In this document: piece by piece, positions 43,576-52,261 of the stretch
Layout of the letters: each line of letters begins with the position of its first letter
Position numbering within the stretch: the stretch's first letter is position 1
From: an uncultured Lachnospiraceae bacterium
Lineage (GTDB): Bacteria; Bacillota; Clostridia; Lachnospirales; Lachnospiraceae
Assembly: GCA_934351925.1 (NCBI GenBank)
Contig: CAKRJT010000005.1
Location: forward strand, 87,795 to 151,794
Direction: 5' to 3'
Length of the DNA stretch: 64,000 bases
The notes under the pieces: model-generated
The model's input: the letters and a program-made list of their open reading frames with translations, nothing else
Told to the model about the DNA's origin: nothing
The model's database searches: none
Made by a program: the position numbers and the translations under genes

Positions 43576-44517
43576 TTAATTATGTATAATTTCCATAAGC
43601 TTCTGAACTGCACCACCGCTTATTGCCGGTCTGTGTACAAGCTCCCTGAGCTTAAGGTGCTGTTCGCGTGACCTCACATGAAGCATATCATCACCTGAAG
43701 CTGGCTTATGAAGCTTAAGCATTGATGCTATGTAGCTTCTCTGGTCATTTCTTCTGACTATAGCATCAAGGAAGCCATTCTCAAGCTGGAACTCAGCACT
43801 CTGGAAGCCCTCCGGAAGCTTCTCTCCTGTAACCTGCTCAATGACACGCTTGCCCGCAAAGCCCACAAGTGCGCCCGGTTCGCCGATAATCACATCCCCA
43901 AGCATCGCGAAGCTCGCTGTCACGCCGCCTGTTGTAGGATCTGTCACACATACCATGTAGAAAAGCCCCTCATCGCTGTGAAGCTTCACCGCACCGGACA
44001 CCTTTGCCATCTGCATAAGTGATAACATTCCCTCCTGCATTCTGGCTCCGCCGGATGCCGCATAACCGATAACCGGAAGTCTGTGCTCAATGGCATATTC
44101 AAACAGAGCCGCAATCTTGTCCCCGACAATCGTACCCATGGAACCCATCATAAACTTCGGCTCCATAACATATATGCAGCACTCATTTCCTTCAACCGTG
44201 GCGGTTCCGCAGATAACGCCCTCATTCTCATGGCTTGCCGCTCTCGCCCGGCTGCTCTTCTCCTCATAATCGGGAAATCCAATCGGATTTCCCGTAGTTG
44301 CCTCATTCCACAGCTCCTTAAAGCTTCCGTCATCAGTAATAAGCTCTATGCGCGCCCTCGCCGGTATCTTGTTGTACTTACCGCACTTAGGACATACAAA
44401 GTAATTCTTTGCAAGAGCCCCCTGTGCAATCGGCTCCTTACACTTCTCACACGCTGTCTCCTTTGTGGAAGCAAGATATTCTTCTATAACCAAACCGGTA
44501 TCCCCTTTCATGGTCAT
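43576..44517 (-). CDS. accD: Acetyl-CoA carboxylase carboxyltransferase, beta subunit
   Basis: 313 residues. An N-terminal zinc ribbon (CEKCKEPI and CPKCGKYNKI) precedes the carboxyltransferase core with FMMGSMGTIVGDKIAAL, IGYAASGGARMQEGMLSLMQ, VCVTDPTTGGVTASFAMLGD and EPGALVGFAGKRVIEQ. The ATG at 44517 lies two bases after fabD and lacks a close ribosome site. A TTG six codons downstream has GGGG 8 bases in front and could be the true start. Confidence 0.93.
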   Translation of the reverse strand: MTMKGDTGLVIEEYLASTKETACEKCKEPIAQGALAKNYFVCPKCGKYNKIPARARIELITDDGSFKELWNEATTGNPIGFPDYEEKSSRARAASHENEGVICGTATVEGNECCIYVMEPKFMMGSMGTIVGDKIAALFEYAIEHRLPVIGYAASGGARMQEGMLSLMQMAKVSGAVKLHSDEGLFYMVCVTDPTTGGVTASFAMLGDVIIGEPGALVGFAGKRVIEQVTGEKLPEGFQSAEFQLENGFLDAIVRRNDQRSYIASMLKLHKPASGDDMLHVRSREQHLKLRELVHRPAISGGAVQKLMEIIHN

Positions 44518-44519
44518 TT

Positions 44520-45437
44520 TTATATATTCTTTACTGTCTCCTCAAGTGTCGCCATATCGCACACATTAAATACCCTGACGTCTGTGAGTGTTCTCTTCAC
44601 AAGTCCTGAGAGTGTTGTTCCCGCTCCTACCTCAATGAAGGTGTCGACACCATTAGCTGCCATATCGCGTATTGTCTTTTCCCAGCGCACACTGTTGGAC
44701 GCCTGTTTTGAGATTGTCTCAATAATCTGCTCCTTCTGTGAAGGATACACCTCGCCTGTGAGGTTTGAGTACAGTGTAAGCTCAGGCGCATTGACCTGCA
44801 TCGTCTCAAGCTTGGCTGCAAGTGCCTGTGTTGTCTCAGCCATAAAAGGTGTGTGGAAGGCTCCGCTCACTGCAAGCTTCACCGCTCTTCCTCCTGCTGC
44901 CTTGACAGCGTCCACAAATGCATCAAGCTCCTCAACCGCTCCTGCACAGGAGAGCTGTCCCGGACAGTTATAGTTGACCGGATATACATTCTTAAAGCCC
45001 GCACATACCTCCTCAACCTTCGCATTGTCCAGTTTAAGTGCAGCAACCATTGAGCCGGGATGCTTAGAAGCACACTCTGACATCTTCTGGCCTCTCAATG
45101 TTACAAGCCTGAATGCATCATCGTCCGATAACACACCTGCAAATGCAAGTGCCGGAAGCTCCCCAAGAGAAAAGCCTGCTGCCACATCTGCCTTAACGCC
45201 CGCTGCCTCTAATGCTCTCGCACATGCGAGGTCTGTGAGGAAAAGACATGGCTGTGTGTTCTCCGTCTGTGTGAGCGCCTCGCCAGGTCCTTCAAAGCAC
45301 ATTGACTCACTGCCCGGTCTTATAGCCTCACCCATATCAAATACTGCCTTTGCGGCAGCGTTGTTGTCATATAAATCCTTGCCCATGCCGACTGACTGGG
45401 CACCCTGTCCTGCAAACAAAAATGCGATTTTACCCAT
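44520..45437 (-). CDS. fabD: Malonyl-CoA:ACP transacylase
   Basis: 305 residues. It loads malonyl groups onto ACP. The nucleophile Ser90 is in GFSLGELPAL. AFLFAGQGAQSVGMGKDLY opens the protein, an Arg is missing in the usual place before PGS but ENTQPCLFLTDLA is conserved, and the catalytic His is in AVSGAFHTPFMAE. It stops two bases before accD. A dedicated MAT within the cluster supports self-contained chain elongation. Confidence 0.93.
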   Translation of the reverse strand: MGKIAFLFAGQGAQSVGMGKDLYDNNAAAKAVFDMGEAIRPGSESMCFEGPGEALTQTENTQPCLFLTDLACARALEAAGVKADVAAGFSLGELPALAFAGVLSDDDAFRLVTLRGQKMSECASKHPGSMVAALKLDNAKVEEVCAGFKNVYPVNYNCPGQLSCAGAVEELDAFVDAVKAAGGRAVKLAVSGAFHTPFMAETTQALAAKLETMQVNAPELTLYSNLTGEVYPSQKEQIIETISKQASNSVRWEKTIRDMAANGVDTFIEVGAGTTLSGLVKRTLTDVRVFNVCDMATLEETVKNI

Positions 45438-45458
45438 ATTGCATCCTCCAACCCTGTA

Positions 45459-45902
45459 TTATTTGTATACATTCTCTTTAGGTACGGCGGTAAATACCAT
45501 TGAACCCTTGGCTCTGATTTCTCCGTCGACCATGACTTTTGCGTCAAAATATGCTAGCGTGCCTCCGCTCTTAGTCTTGGTGACCGTGATGTCAAGCACA
45601 TCGCCCGGAATGACAGGCTTCACGAACTTGAAGTTGTCCACCTTTAAAAGTACATATAACAAATCGTCATTCACACCGTCATCCTCGATGACAAGGGAGC
45701 AGAGCTGCGCGCAGCTCTCTATGATGAGCACGCCCGGCATAATCGGAGCGTCCGGGAAATGTCCCATAAAGTATGGCTCGTTTATGCACACGTTCTTGGT
45801 TCCCCTTGCGGATTCACCAGGTGTAAGCTCGAGAACCTTCTCTATCATCTGGAACGGCGGTCTCTGGCGGAGACGCTTGTTGACTTCCATTATGTTCATC
45901 AT
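45459..45902 (-). CDS. fabZ: (3R)-hydroxyacyl-ACP dehydratase
   Basis: 147 residues, a hot-dog fold. The catalytic His48 and Glu62 are in MGHFPDAPIMPGVLIIES. It dehydrates 3-hydroxyacyl-ACP to trans-2-enoyl-ACP. The start overlaps the fabG stop by four bases (ATGA). With no enoyl reductase in the cluster, its enoyl products must be reduced by an enzyme encoded elsewhere or remain unsaturated. Confidence 0.94.
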   Translation of the reverse strand: MMNIMEVNKRLRQRPPFQMIEKVLELTPGESARGTKNVCINEPYFMGHFPDAPIMPGVLIIESCAQLCSLVIEDDGVNDDLLYVLLKVDNFKFVKPVIPGDVLDITVTKTKSGGTLAYFDAKVMVDGEIRAKGSMVFTAVPKENVYK

Positions 45903-46633
45903 AAGCTTAGTCCTCCGTCTAACACGATTGCCTGTCCTGTTATATAGCTTGCGTCATCGCTGCAAAGGAAGGACACAAGTCCTGCCACCTCATCGACGTC
46001 GGCAAAGCGTCCAAGAGGGACTTCCTTTAAATATTCCTTCTTTTTGTCCTCAGGGAGCTGGTCCACCATCTCTGTCTGTACAAAGCCCGGGCATACTGCG
46101 TTTACACGAATCTTCTTTCTGGCAAGCTCCTTAGCCATCGTCTGTGTCATGGAGTTGACAGCGCCCTTTGTCGCACTGTACACGGACTGGCCTGCAAGCG
46201 CCATCTTAGAGCTTACAGATGACATATTTACGATAACTCCCGACTTCTGGCTGAACATCTTGAGTGCCGCCTGCTGTGCACAGTAGAAATATCCCTTTAT
46301 GTTGAGGTCAAGACACTTGTCAAGATTCTCCTGTGTGAGCATCAAAAGATACTCGTCCCTCACGATTCCGGCATTGTTTACCAGAACATCTACACGTCCG
46401 TAGGTATCTGACACGAACTTGAACATATCCTTTACCTGATTAAGGTCTGACACATCAGCCTTGTATGCCACTGCGTCACCGCCCGCTGCCTTAATCTCCT
46501 CAACCGCCTTAGCTGCCTCCGCGTCGGAATGGCTGTAGTTTACAACCACCGTCATTCCGTCCTTTGCAAGACGAAGAGCGCATGCACGGCCGATTCCCTT
46601 AGAAGCTCCCGTAACAACCGCTATCTTTCCCAT
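45899..46633 (-). CDS. fabG: 3-oxoacyl-ACP reductase
   Basis: 244 residues, a short-chain dehydrogenase. NADPH-binding TGASKGIGRACALRLA, the NNAG motif in DVLVNNAGIVRDE, and catalytic Ser, Tyr and Lys in MSSVSS and SVYSATKGA. It reduces 3-oxoacyl-ACP to the (R)-hydroxy form. It follows the fused ketosynthase gene by 98 bases containing an inverted repeat, and overlaps fabZ. Confidence 0.94.
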   Translation of the reverse strand: MGKIAVVTGASKGIGRACALRLAKDGMTVVVNYSHSDAEAAKAVEEIKAAGGDAVAYKADVSDLNQVKDMFKFVSDTYGRVDVLVNNAGIVRDEYLLMLTQENLDKCLDLNIKGYFYCAQQAALKMFSQKSGVIVNMSSVSSKMALAGQSVYSATKGAVNSMTQTMAKELARKKIRVNAVCPGFVQTEMVDQLPEDKKKEYLKEVPLGRFADVDEVAGLVSFLCSDDASYITGQAIVLDGGLSL

Positions 46634-46684
46634 CTATCGCACCTCTTTCTTTATCCCATACAATTTTTACAGCAAATATATATT

Positions 46685-46730
46685 ATGATATCCACGGATT
46701 GCTCCGCCGTAAAACAGCTCATGATATCAT
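46685..46730 (-). repeat. Inverted repeat between the KS fusion and fabG
   Basis: ATGATATC/GATATCAT, 8-bp perfect arms, enclose an inner CGGA/TCCG hairpin directly after the ketosynthase stop codon. It may attenuate read-through into fabG. Confidence 0.4.
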
Positions 46731-46731
46731 A

Positions 46732-49125
46732 TTACTTCTTTATTATCACTGCACAGTATGAACCGCCGAGACCATAAGATGTGACGAGCACATTCTTTAG
46801 TGACTTGGCGTCAACTATTGTCTTAGTCATCTTTTCTCCATCAAGCTTGTAGGCTCTTCCTGCAACCTCGTACTTGCCGGAAAGAAGGAGTGCCGCGTGA
46901 CCTGCTGAAAGTGCTGCTGAAGCTGCACGTCCCTCGCCTGTTGTATCCTTAACCGTAAATACAGGAAGCTCATTAAGCTTATCGCCGAAAAGCTTCTTGT
47001 ATGCGTCAAGCTCAAGGTTATCCGTAGCCGCATCACCGTTTCCGAAGCCGACAATCGCATCTATCTCATCAAGCTTCATGCCTGCATCCTCTGCTGCAAG
47101 CTTCACTGCCTCGACAAGTGCTGCCCCGGAGCCGTCAAGCTTACCGAATGCGACTGCCTCATGTGACATGCCGTAGCCTGCAACCTCGGCATAAGGCTTA
47201 ACGTCTCTCTCCTTAACGCTGCTCTCAGTCTCAAGAACAAGTGTTGTACTTCCATCGCCGAGAACATAGCCTGTCATGCCTGAGTATGCTCCATCAACCT
47301 CTGCTGCAACCTTGCCAAGCTTGCCATAAAGCTCTGTCATGGTATCGCAGTTCTCATCTGTTCCTGTCGCAAGCATAATCTTGTTCTTGCCCTGTCTTAA
47401 TACCTCAACGCCGTAGGCGATGCTTGAAAGACCGGACTGCGCGCCGTTGGTAACAGTCACGTTGTAGCCCTTTATGCCTGAGCAGATTGAAAGGTATCCG
47501 CCTGCCGCATTGTAAACCGTATTAGGGAACTTGAATGCGCTTCCGGCAATATTGCCTCCCTCAATCAGATCCTTCTGGAAATGACATATAGTTGCAAGAG
47601 GGCCTGCTGCTGTTCCTACCGCAATACCGATATCCTTCGCATTGTCATCATTTATTGTAAGTCCTGCATTCTGTATAGCATTCATGCCTGATACAGCCTG
47701 TAACTGGCTGAACTTATCAAGCTTTCTGTAGAATGCCATCTTAAGTCCGCAGGCTGCATAATCTGCACTTCCTACAGCGGAGGCAACCGAGGTACTCTCC
47801 GGCTTTACATCCGCATTGAACTTCTCAACATAGTTCTCAACACCGTTTCCGCAAGGAGCAACAACGCCAAGACCTGTTATGTATACCTTCTCCTTCTTTG
47901 GAAGCTCTACATTTCCGGCATTCCTGCTGAAAATAATACTTGCATTGTTTCCGCCGAATGCGAAAGAGTTGCTCATAACCGTTTCAAGCTTCTTCTCCTT
48001 AGGCTCGTTAGGTCTGAAGTCAATCTTTCCGGCTTTTTCTTTAAGGTTCTCTATATCCTCATCTGAGTACCCGACCGTAGGCGGAACCATGTTCTCTGTG
48101 AGCGCCTTTATTGAAAATACAGCCTCGATTGAACCTGCTGCACCTAGGCAGTGGCCAACCATGGCCTTGGTTGAGCTTACACTCAGATTATCGTTCTTTT
48201 CATCAAAAATTGTGTGGAGTGAGAGGAACTCTGCCATATCGTTCTTGGCAGTTCCTGTTCCGTGTGCATTGATGTAGCCTATTTCGCTCTCGTCAACACC
48301 TGAAGCCTTCATGCCCCAGCGGATAGCGTTCATCTGTCCTTCGCCGTCCTCTCTTGGAGCCGTGATGTGGTGTGCATCGGAGCTTACGCCTGAGCCGAGA
48401 ACCTCACAGTAAATCTTCGCTCCTCTTGCCACAGCGTGCTCATAGGACTCAACGATGAGCACACCTGAGCCCTCACCAAGTGTGATACCATCACAGTGGT
48501 TGAACGGTGAGCAGCCGTTCTCAGCAAGTGCATGAAGTGATAAGAAGCCTGCATAAGGAACGGAAGCAAATGCATCTGCACCGCCTGCTATAGCTACATC
48601 ACACTTTCCCGCTCTGATTAAATCACAGGCGTAGGCGATGCTTATTGTACCTGCTGCACATGCATTTGCAATATTCGTGACAATTCCGTCTGCTCCGTAT
48701 ATATAGGCAACCTCATTTGCAATGGCTGAAATAGGCATCTTCGTAACGTCCTCAGCCTTCTCACCATTTCTGTAGTATGCCTCAACGCTGTTCACACCGC
48801 CGACGCAGCTACCCATAATTACGCTGACACGCTTCTTCTCGTCCTCAGGTATTGTGTAAGCTGCATCTGCCAGAGCCTCCTTAGCTGCCTTAACGCAGAG
48901 CTTTGAGACTCTGTCCATCTCATCTGCATGAGGGCACTCGTCCAATGTATTGTCATGAACCTCAGCCGCAAGTGTTGCATAGCAGCCCTCGGTATCAACT
49001 GTTTTCGTATTCTTAATTCCCGATACTCCCTTAAGGGCATTGTTCCAGGTCTCATCAACGCTGTTTCCTATAGCGCAGACCATTCCAAGACCTGTGATAA
49101 CACAACGATTTCTGTTCTCTGTCAT
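46732..49125 (-). CDS. Ketosynthase fused to an inactive ketosynthase (KS-CLF-like didomain)
   Basis: 797 residues with ATG at 49125 (GGAGGT six bases upstream; an earlier ATG is one base from it). Residues 1-~400 are a complete FabF-type condensing enzyme: Cys156 in NIANACAAGT, His288 in INAHGTGT, His325 in AMVGHCLGAAG. Residues ~411-797 repeat the fold (VYITGLGVVAPCGNGV, ending VTSYGLGGSYCAVII), but the nucleophile is Ala562 (TNGAQSGLSS), the first His is lost (GFGNGDAATD) and the second is Glu731 (TTGEGRAA). The second half therefore cannot condense. An active KS with a dead KS partner is the arrangement of KS/chain-length-factor pairs, here in one chain as in PUFA synthases. It probably elongates acyl-ACP with FabD, FabG and FabZ encoded downstream. 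Confidence 0.88.
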   Translation of the reverse strand: MTENRNRCVITGLGMVCAIGNSVDETWNNALKGVSGIKNTKTVDTEGCYATLAAEVHDNTLDECPHADEMDRVSKLCVKAAKEALADAAYTIPEDEKKRVSVIMGSCVGGVNSVEAYYRNGEKAEDVTKMPISAIANEVAYIYGADGIVTNIANACAAGTISIAYACDLIRAGKCDVAIAGGADAFASVPYAGFLSLHALAENGCSPFNHCDGITLGEGSGVLIVESYEHAVARGAKIYCEVLGSGVSSDAHHITAPREDGEGQMNAIRWGMKASGVDESEIGYINAHGTGTAKNDMAEFLSLHTIFDEKNDNLSVSSTKAMVGHCLGAAGSIEAVFSIKALTENMVPPTVGYSDEDIENLKEKAGKIDFRPNEPKEKKLETVMSNSFAFGGNNASIIFSRNAGNVELPKKEKVYITGLGVVAPCGNGVENYVEKFNADVKPESTSVASAVGSADYAACGLKMAFYRKLDKFSQLQAVSGMNAIQNAGLTINDDNAKDIGIAVGTAAGPLATICHFQKDLIEGGNIAGSAFKFPNTVYNAAGGYLSICSGIKGYNVTVTNGAQSGLSSIAYGVEVLRQGKNKIMLATGTDENCDTMTELYGKLGKVAAEVDGAYSGMTGYVLGDGSTTLVLETESSVKERDVKPYAEVAGYGMSHEAVAFGKLDGSGAALVEAVKLAAEDAGMKLDEIDAIVGFGNGDAATDNLELDAYKKLFGDKLNELPVFTVKDTTGEGRAASAALSAGHAALLLSGKYEVAGRAYKLDGEKMTKTIVDAKSLKNVLVTSYGLGGSYCAVIIKK

Positions 49126-49268
49126 ATCCATACCTCCACTATCATCAAAAGAATCCTTGCCGGAGGACCCTTTATGTGACATAAACACATATATTAAAAA
49201 ATTTCCTGCCAGACAAAAACTGTCCATCAGGCAGCCATATAGCTGCCTGACAGACATTCCTTTGCTTC

Positions 49269-49511
49269 TTACTTATGCTCTGCTACATACTTTGCAAGGC
49301 TTGCTACATTGTAGAATGGCTCCTTGCCTACACCTGTCATTGATACACCGAACTCCTTGTCGATAGCTGCTATCATCTCAAGTGAGTCGATTGAATCAAG
49401 ACCAATTCCGTCTCCGAAAAGAGGTACATCATCTGTTAAGACCTCTGCCTCAATACCAAGGCTGTCAATAAGAAGCTCCTTAATTTTTTCTCTGATTTCC
49501 TGCTCGTTCAT
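49269..49511 (-). CDS. Acyl carrier protein
   Basis: 80 residues, acidic and four-helical. The phosphopantetheine attachment Ser40 is in GIGLDSIDSLEMIAAI, with DSI in place of the more usual DSL. It sits directly upstream of the ketosynthase fusion (143-base gap), so it is probably the dedicated carrier of this cluster. The ribosome site is AAAGGAG. Whether it is also the main fatty-acid ACP of the cell cannot be told from this window, so no symbol is given. Confidence 0.92.
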   Translation of the reverse strand: MNEQEIREKIKELLIDSLGIEAEVLTDDVPLFGDGIGLDSIDSLEMIAAIDKEFGVSMTGVGKEPFYNVASLAKYVAEHK

Positions 49512-49631
49512 GGTTATTCTCCTTTTCTTCTATATAGAAATATTATTTTAATGCCGGCCCCGGAGTTTTCCGAAACGGCAATGCATGCAAGACTTTTGTT
49601 AAAAAGTATTGCAAAAAAACTGTGGCAGATA

Positions 49632-50291
49632 CTATGCCTGTGCCTCATCTGTTTTGTCAGATTTATGAAGCATATCCTCAAGCTGCCGCTGACAGCTTGC
49701 TGCACCCTCGCGAAGTATCACCGAAGGTCTTCCTTTTGCATGTACATCAAAAGTATTTACTGAACCCACCACAACACTCTGGCGGTGAAACTTCCTATAG
49801 CCGCCGGATATTGCAAGTGGAATTACAGGCGCATCCGTGAGTCGTGCAAGCATCAGAAAGCCCGGCTGGAACTCAGACAGCTTTCCGTCCCTGGAGAGCT
49901 TACCCTCCGGAAAGATCAGCACCGACTCGCCTCTTTTTATTGCCTCCACCGCCCTGTCCATCCAGGAATTATCCATCTCCTTGAGATTAATCGGAATGTA
50001 CCTTAGATGTGTAAAAAACGTGTGGAGCATCTTCTTATCATACCACTTGGTCGTGACAAGCACATTTATCCTGCTTCTCCAGAATACCTGTGGAATAAAT
50101 GAACCGTCATTGTGACTCGTGTGGTTCGCTATCAGGATACAAGGCTCTCTGAGCTTCTGCTTAACCGCCTTATCCTCGTATGTAATCTTCGGCAGATAGA
50201 GCACATGTGTTATCCCTGTCCATACAAAGAATGCCGCATGTATTACCGCTCCAAGACATCTGTCGCCAACCTTTGCCAAAAAATTTTTCAT
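49632..50291 (-). CDS. 1-acyl-glycerol-3-phosphate acyltransferase-like protein
   Basis: 219 residues. An N-terminal hydrophobic segment (AAFFVWTGITHVLYL) precedes the acyltransferase motifs: HX4D as NHTSHND and block III as FPEGKLS (Lys in place of the usual Thr-Arg of FPEGTRS). The N-terminus overlaps the patatin gene by four bases. Located upstream of the ACP gene, it may transfer acyl groups made by this cluster to a glycerol-phosphate or other acceptor. It differs clearly from the PlsC-like protein at 23731-24462. Confidence 0.82.
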   Translation of the reverse strand: MKNFLAKVGDRCLGAVIHAAFFVWTGITHVLYLPKITYEDKAVKQKLREPCILIANHTSHNDGSFIPQVFWRSRINVLVTTKWYDKKMLHTFFTHLRYIPINLKEMDNSWMDRAVEAIKRGESVLIFPEGKLSRDGKLSEFQPGFLMLARLTDAPVIPLAISGGYRKFHRQSVVVGSVNTFDVHAKGRPSVILREGAASCQRQLEDMLHKSDKTDEAQA

Positions 50292-51130
50292 GATTTGATA
50301 AATTCCTGTAGCCTGTCCATATTCTTTTCCATAAGCTCGTAGCCGTGCTTATAGAAATCATTAATCTTTTCAACATCATTTTCAAAATGGCCTATGCTGC
50401 CAATCTCGGGACGGATTATGACAGCCTTCCCGTCCTGCTCTAACTCCTCAAGGCGGCGCATCTGCCTGTCATAATTGTAACGGCGCTCCACCATAGCCTC
50501 AGCAACCTTAGGATATGTAGAATGATAGCATACATTGAGAAGAAGCTTCATCTTCGAATAGTCAGTAGGAGCCTCCCCCGCCTTTCTCGTCTGGACGACA
50601 ACCACCTTGTCACAGCCTCGCTCAAACGCACGCGCATAGGGAATCGAATCCACAATGCTTCCGTCAAGATATGCCTTTCCGCCAATCTTAACCGGCGCGC
50701 ACATAAGCGGCACGGAACATGATGCCTTACATATCTGTAAAATGCTCTCCGAAGTTCCGTCATCTGTCAGGTACTCCGCCTTGCCCGTCTCACAGTTCAC
50801 CGCAACAAATTCTCTCTCCACCTTGGAAGCAAAAAAGCTGTCAAAGTTGAGCGGCTCCTTATCGTAGGCAAGCATCTGGTCCAGGTCAAGAACCTTCCCA
50901 TTATTCCTGAGTGTTCCAAGCCCATAGTATGCGTCCGCATTCTCATGTGTTATGACCTTCTTAGTCCTGCCCTCCTGTCCTGCAATGAAATTCACCGCAT
51001 TGCCGGAACCGGCAGACACTCCGATAACATAAGGGAATGAAATATGATGCTCCAATAATGAGTCAAGGACACCGGCGGTAAAAATACCTCTGAACGAGCC
51101 GCCCTCTAAAACAAGTCCTATCTTACTCAC
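50288..51130 (-). CDS. Patatin-like phospholipase
   Basis: 280 residues. A GTG at 51130 is used: GGAGGTG lies 7 bases upstream, and the longer frame to 51253 runs through the promoter. Oxyanion loop VLEGGSFRGIFTAGVL, nucleophile Ser in GVSAGSGNAVNF and the catalytic Asp in YLDGSIVDSIPYARA make a complete Ser-Asp dyad. Such enzymes release fatty acids from phospholipids. Coupling to the acyltransferase (ATGA overlap) suggests membrane-lipid remodelling, a hydrolase and re-acylase pair. Confidence 0.87.
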   Translation of the reverse strand: MSKIGLVLEGGSFRGIFTAGVLDSLLEHHISFPYVIGVSAGSGNAVNFIAGQEGRTKKVITHENADAYYGLGTLRNNGKVLDLDQMLAYDKEPLNFDSFFASKVEREFVAVNCETGKAEYLTDDGTSESILQICKASCSVPLMCAPVKIGGKAYLDGSIVDSIPYARAFERGCDKVVVVQTRKAGEAPTDYSKMKLLLNVCYHSTYPKVAEAMVERRYNYDRQMRRLEELEQDGKAVIIRPEIGSIGHFENDVEKINDFYKHGYELMEKNMDRLQEFIKS

Positions 51131-51198
51131 ATCGTCACCTCCAGCTTGATGATATAGTTCGTACTTTAACGGACATCTGTTGCTTTTTCCAAAAATAC

Positions 51199-51234
51199 GA
51201 GTATAATTATACTCAAACCACCCAAAATGGTCAA
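51199..51234 (-). promoter_or_regulatory. Promoter and palindromic operator of the patatin operon
   Basis: Minus strand TTGACC (51229-51234), a 17-base spacer and TATAAT (51206-51211). The -10 lies inside a perfect 16-bp palindrome GAGTATAATTATACTC (51199-51214), a likely repressor site; the TetR gene at 51704 is the nearest candidate. Confidence 0.6.
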
Positions 51235-51289
51235 TGGACACAATTATACACATCTGTTACATAAGTGCATAAGTCGGTAGCAATACAGA

Positions 51290-51686
51290 AACGCATCGAC
51301 TGCTTGCAGGCGCATGCGGTTATGTATTCGCTGCCACAACAGATATGAGCAAGTAATAGGGGCAGCCCTCCGCTGCCACTATGGATTGCGAATATATGTT
51401 GAGAGCTTGCACCGCAAGCTCGCTGACTTATGCACTTCCGCACAGGCGCGACATAGCCAGACAGCAATACTTAAAACGCATCGACTGCTTGCAGGCGCAT
51501 GCGGTTATGTATTCGCTGCCACAACAGATATGAGCAAGTAATAGGGGCAGCCCTCCGCTGCCACTATGGATTGCGAATATATGTTGAGAGCTTGCACCGC
51601 AAGCTCGCTGACTTATGCACTTCCACACAGGCGCGACATAGCCAGACAGCAATACTTAAAACGCATCGACTGCTTGCAGGCGCATG
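51290..51686. repeat. 185-bp tandem direct repeat
   Basis: The block ACGCATCGACTGCTTGCAGG starts at 51291, 51476 and 51661, an exact period of 185. Two full units differ at about one base (CCGCAC/CCACAC) and a third is cut after ~25 bases by the TetR leader. Each unit contains GAGCTTGC/GCAAGCTC and GGCAG/CTGCC hairpins. No protein reading is convincing. Confidence 0.85.
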
Positions 51687-51703
51687 CCAAAAGGAGGTTT
51701 CCC

Positions 51704-52261
51704 ATGAACGAACAAGATGTACGAGTTATAAAATCAAAAAAGGCAATCCGCGACGCCCTGTTTTCCATACTCGCAGCCAAGCCCATAAACAAGATTACCA
51801 TTAAGGAGATATCCGAAACAGCGGGCATCAACCGAAAGACCTTCTATTCCCACTATTCCAGCATTGAGGACATCATAACCGAGATGGAGAATGAGCTCGT
51901 TGTGAGCATAGACTCGTATCTAAAGAACTGTATTATCGCAGAATATGGGCTCAATCCCTACTATTTTATACAATTCATAAATGCGATTTACTCGAGCAAC
52001 CCCGATTTTTGCGAGAGTCTCGTCTCCGTGCACAACTATCACTTTTTGGCTGAGAAAATTAAGAAGGTTTTTAAAAAACAGCTTACGGACAGCATGAAGC
52101 TCCCTGAGAAAGACAGATATATCATGGATTTCAAAATTGAATTCTATTTAAGCGGTGTGAGTTCAGTATATATTGACTGGATAAAACAAGGGAAACCATG
52201 CCCGTTTGAAGAACTTTCAGCTATTATAAATAATCTTGTCCTTGAGCAGCTCTCTATATAA
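51704..52261 (+). CDS. TetR/AcrR family transcriptional regulator
   Basis: 185 residues. ATG at 51704 follows AAAGGAGG; an upstream extension of the frame only reads the 185-bp repeats. The N-terminal helix-turn-helix contains ITIKEISETAGINRKTFYSHYSSIEDII. The ligand domain is Lys- and aromatic-rich and unlike well-known groups. The 3' end overlaps the truncated convergent gene at 52254. It may control the divergent patatin-acyltransferase operon, whose promoter holds a perfect palindrome. Confidence 0.85.
   Translation: MNEQDVRVIKSKKAIRDALFSILAAKPINKITIKEISETAGINRKTFYSHYSSIEDIITEMENELVVSIDSYLKNCIIAEYGLNPYYFIQFINAIYSSNPDFCESLVSVHNYHFLAEKIKKVFKKQLTDSMKLPEKDRYIMDFKIEFYLSGVSSVYIDWIKQGKPCPFEELSAIINNLVLEQLSI

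Noticed and set aside
51290..51686. CRISPR or coding sequence in the 185-bp repeats
   Set aside because: The period is too long and there are only two full units; frames in the repeats have no ribosome site and share no known domain.
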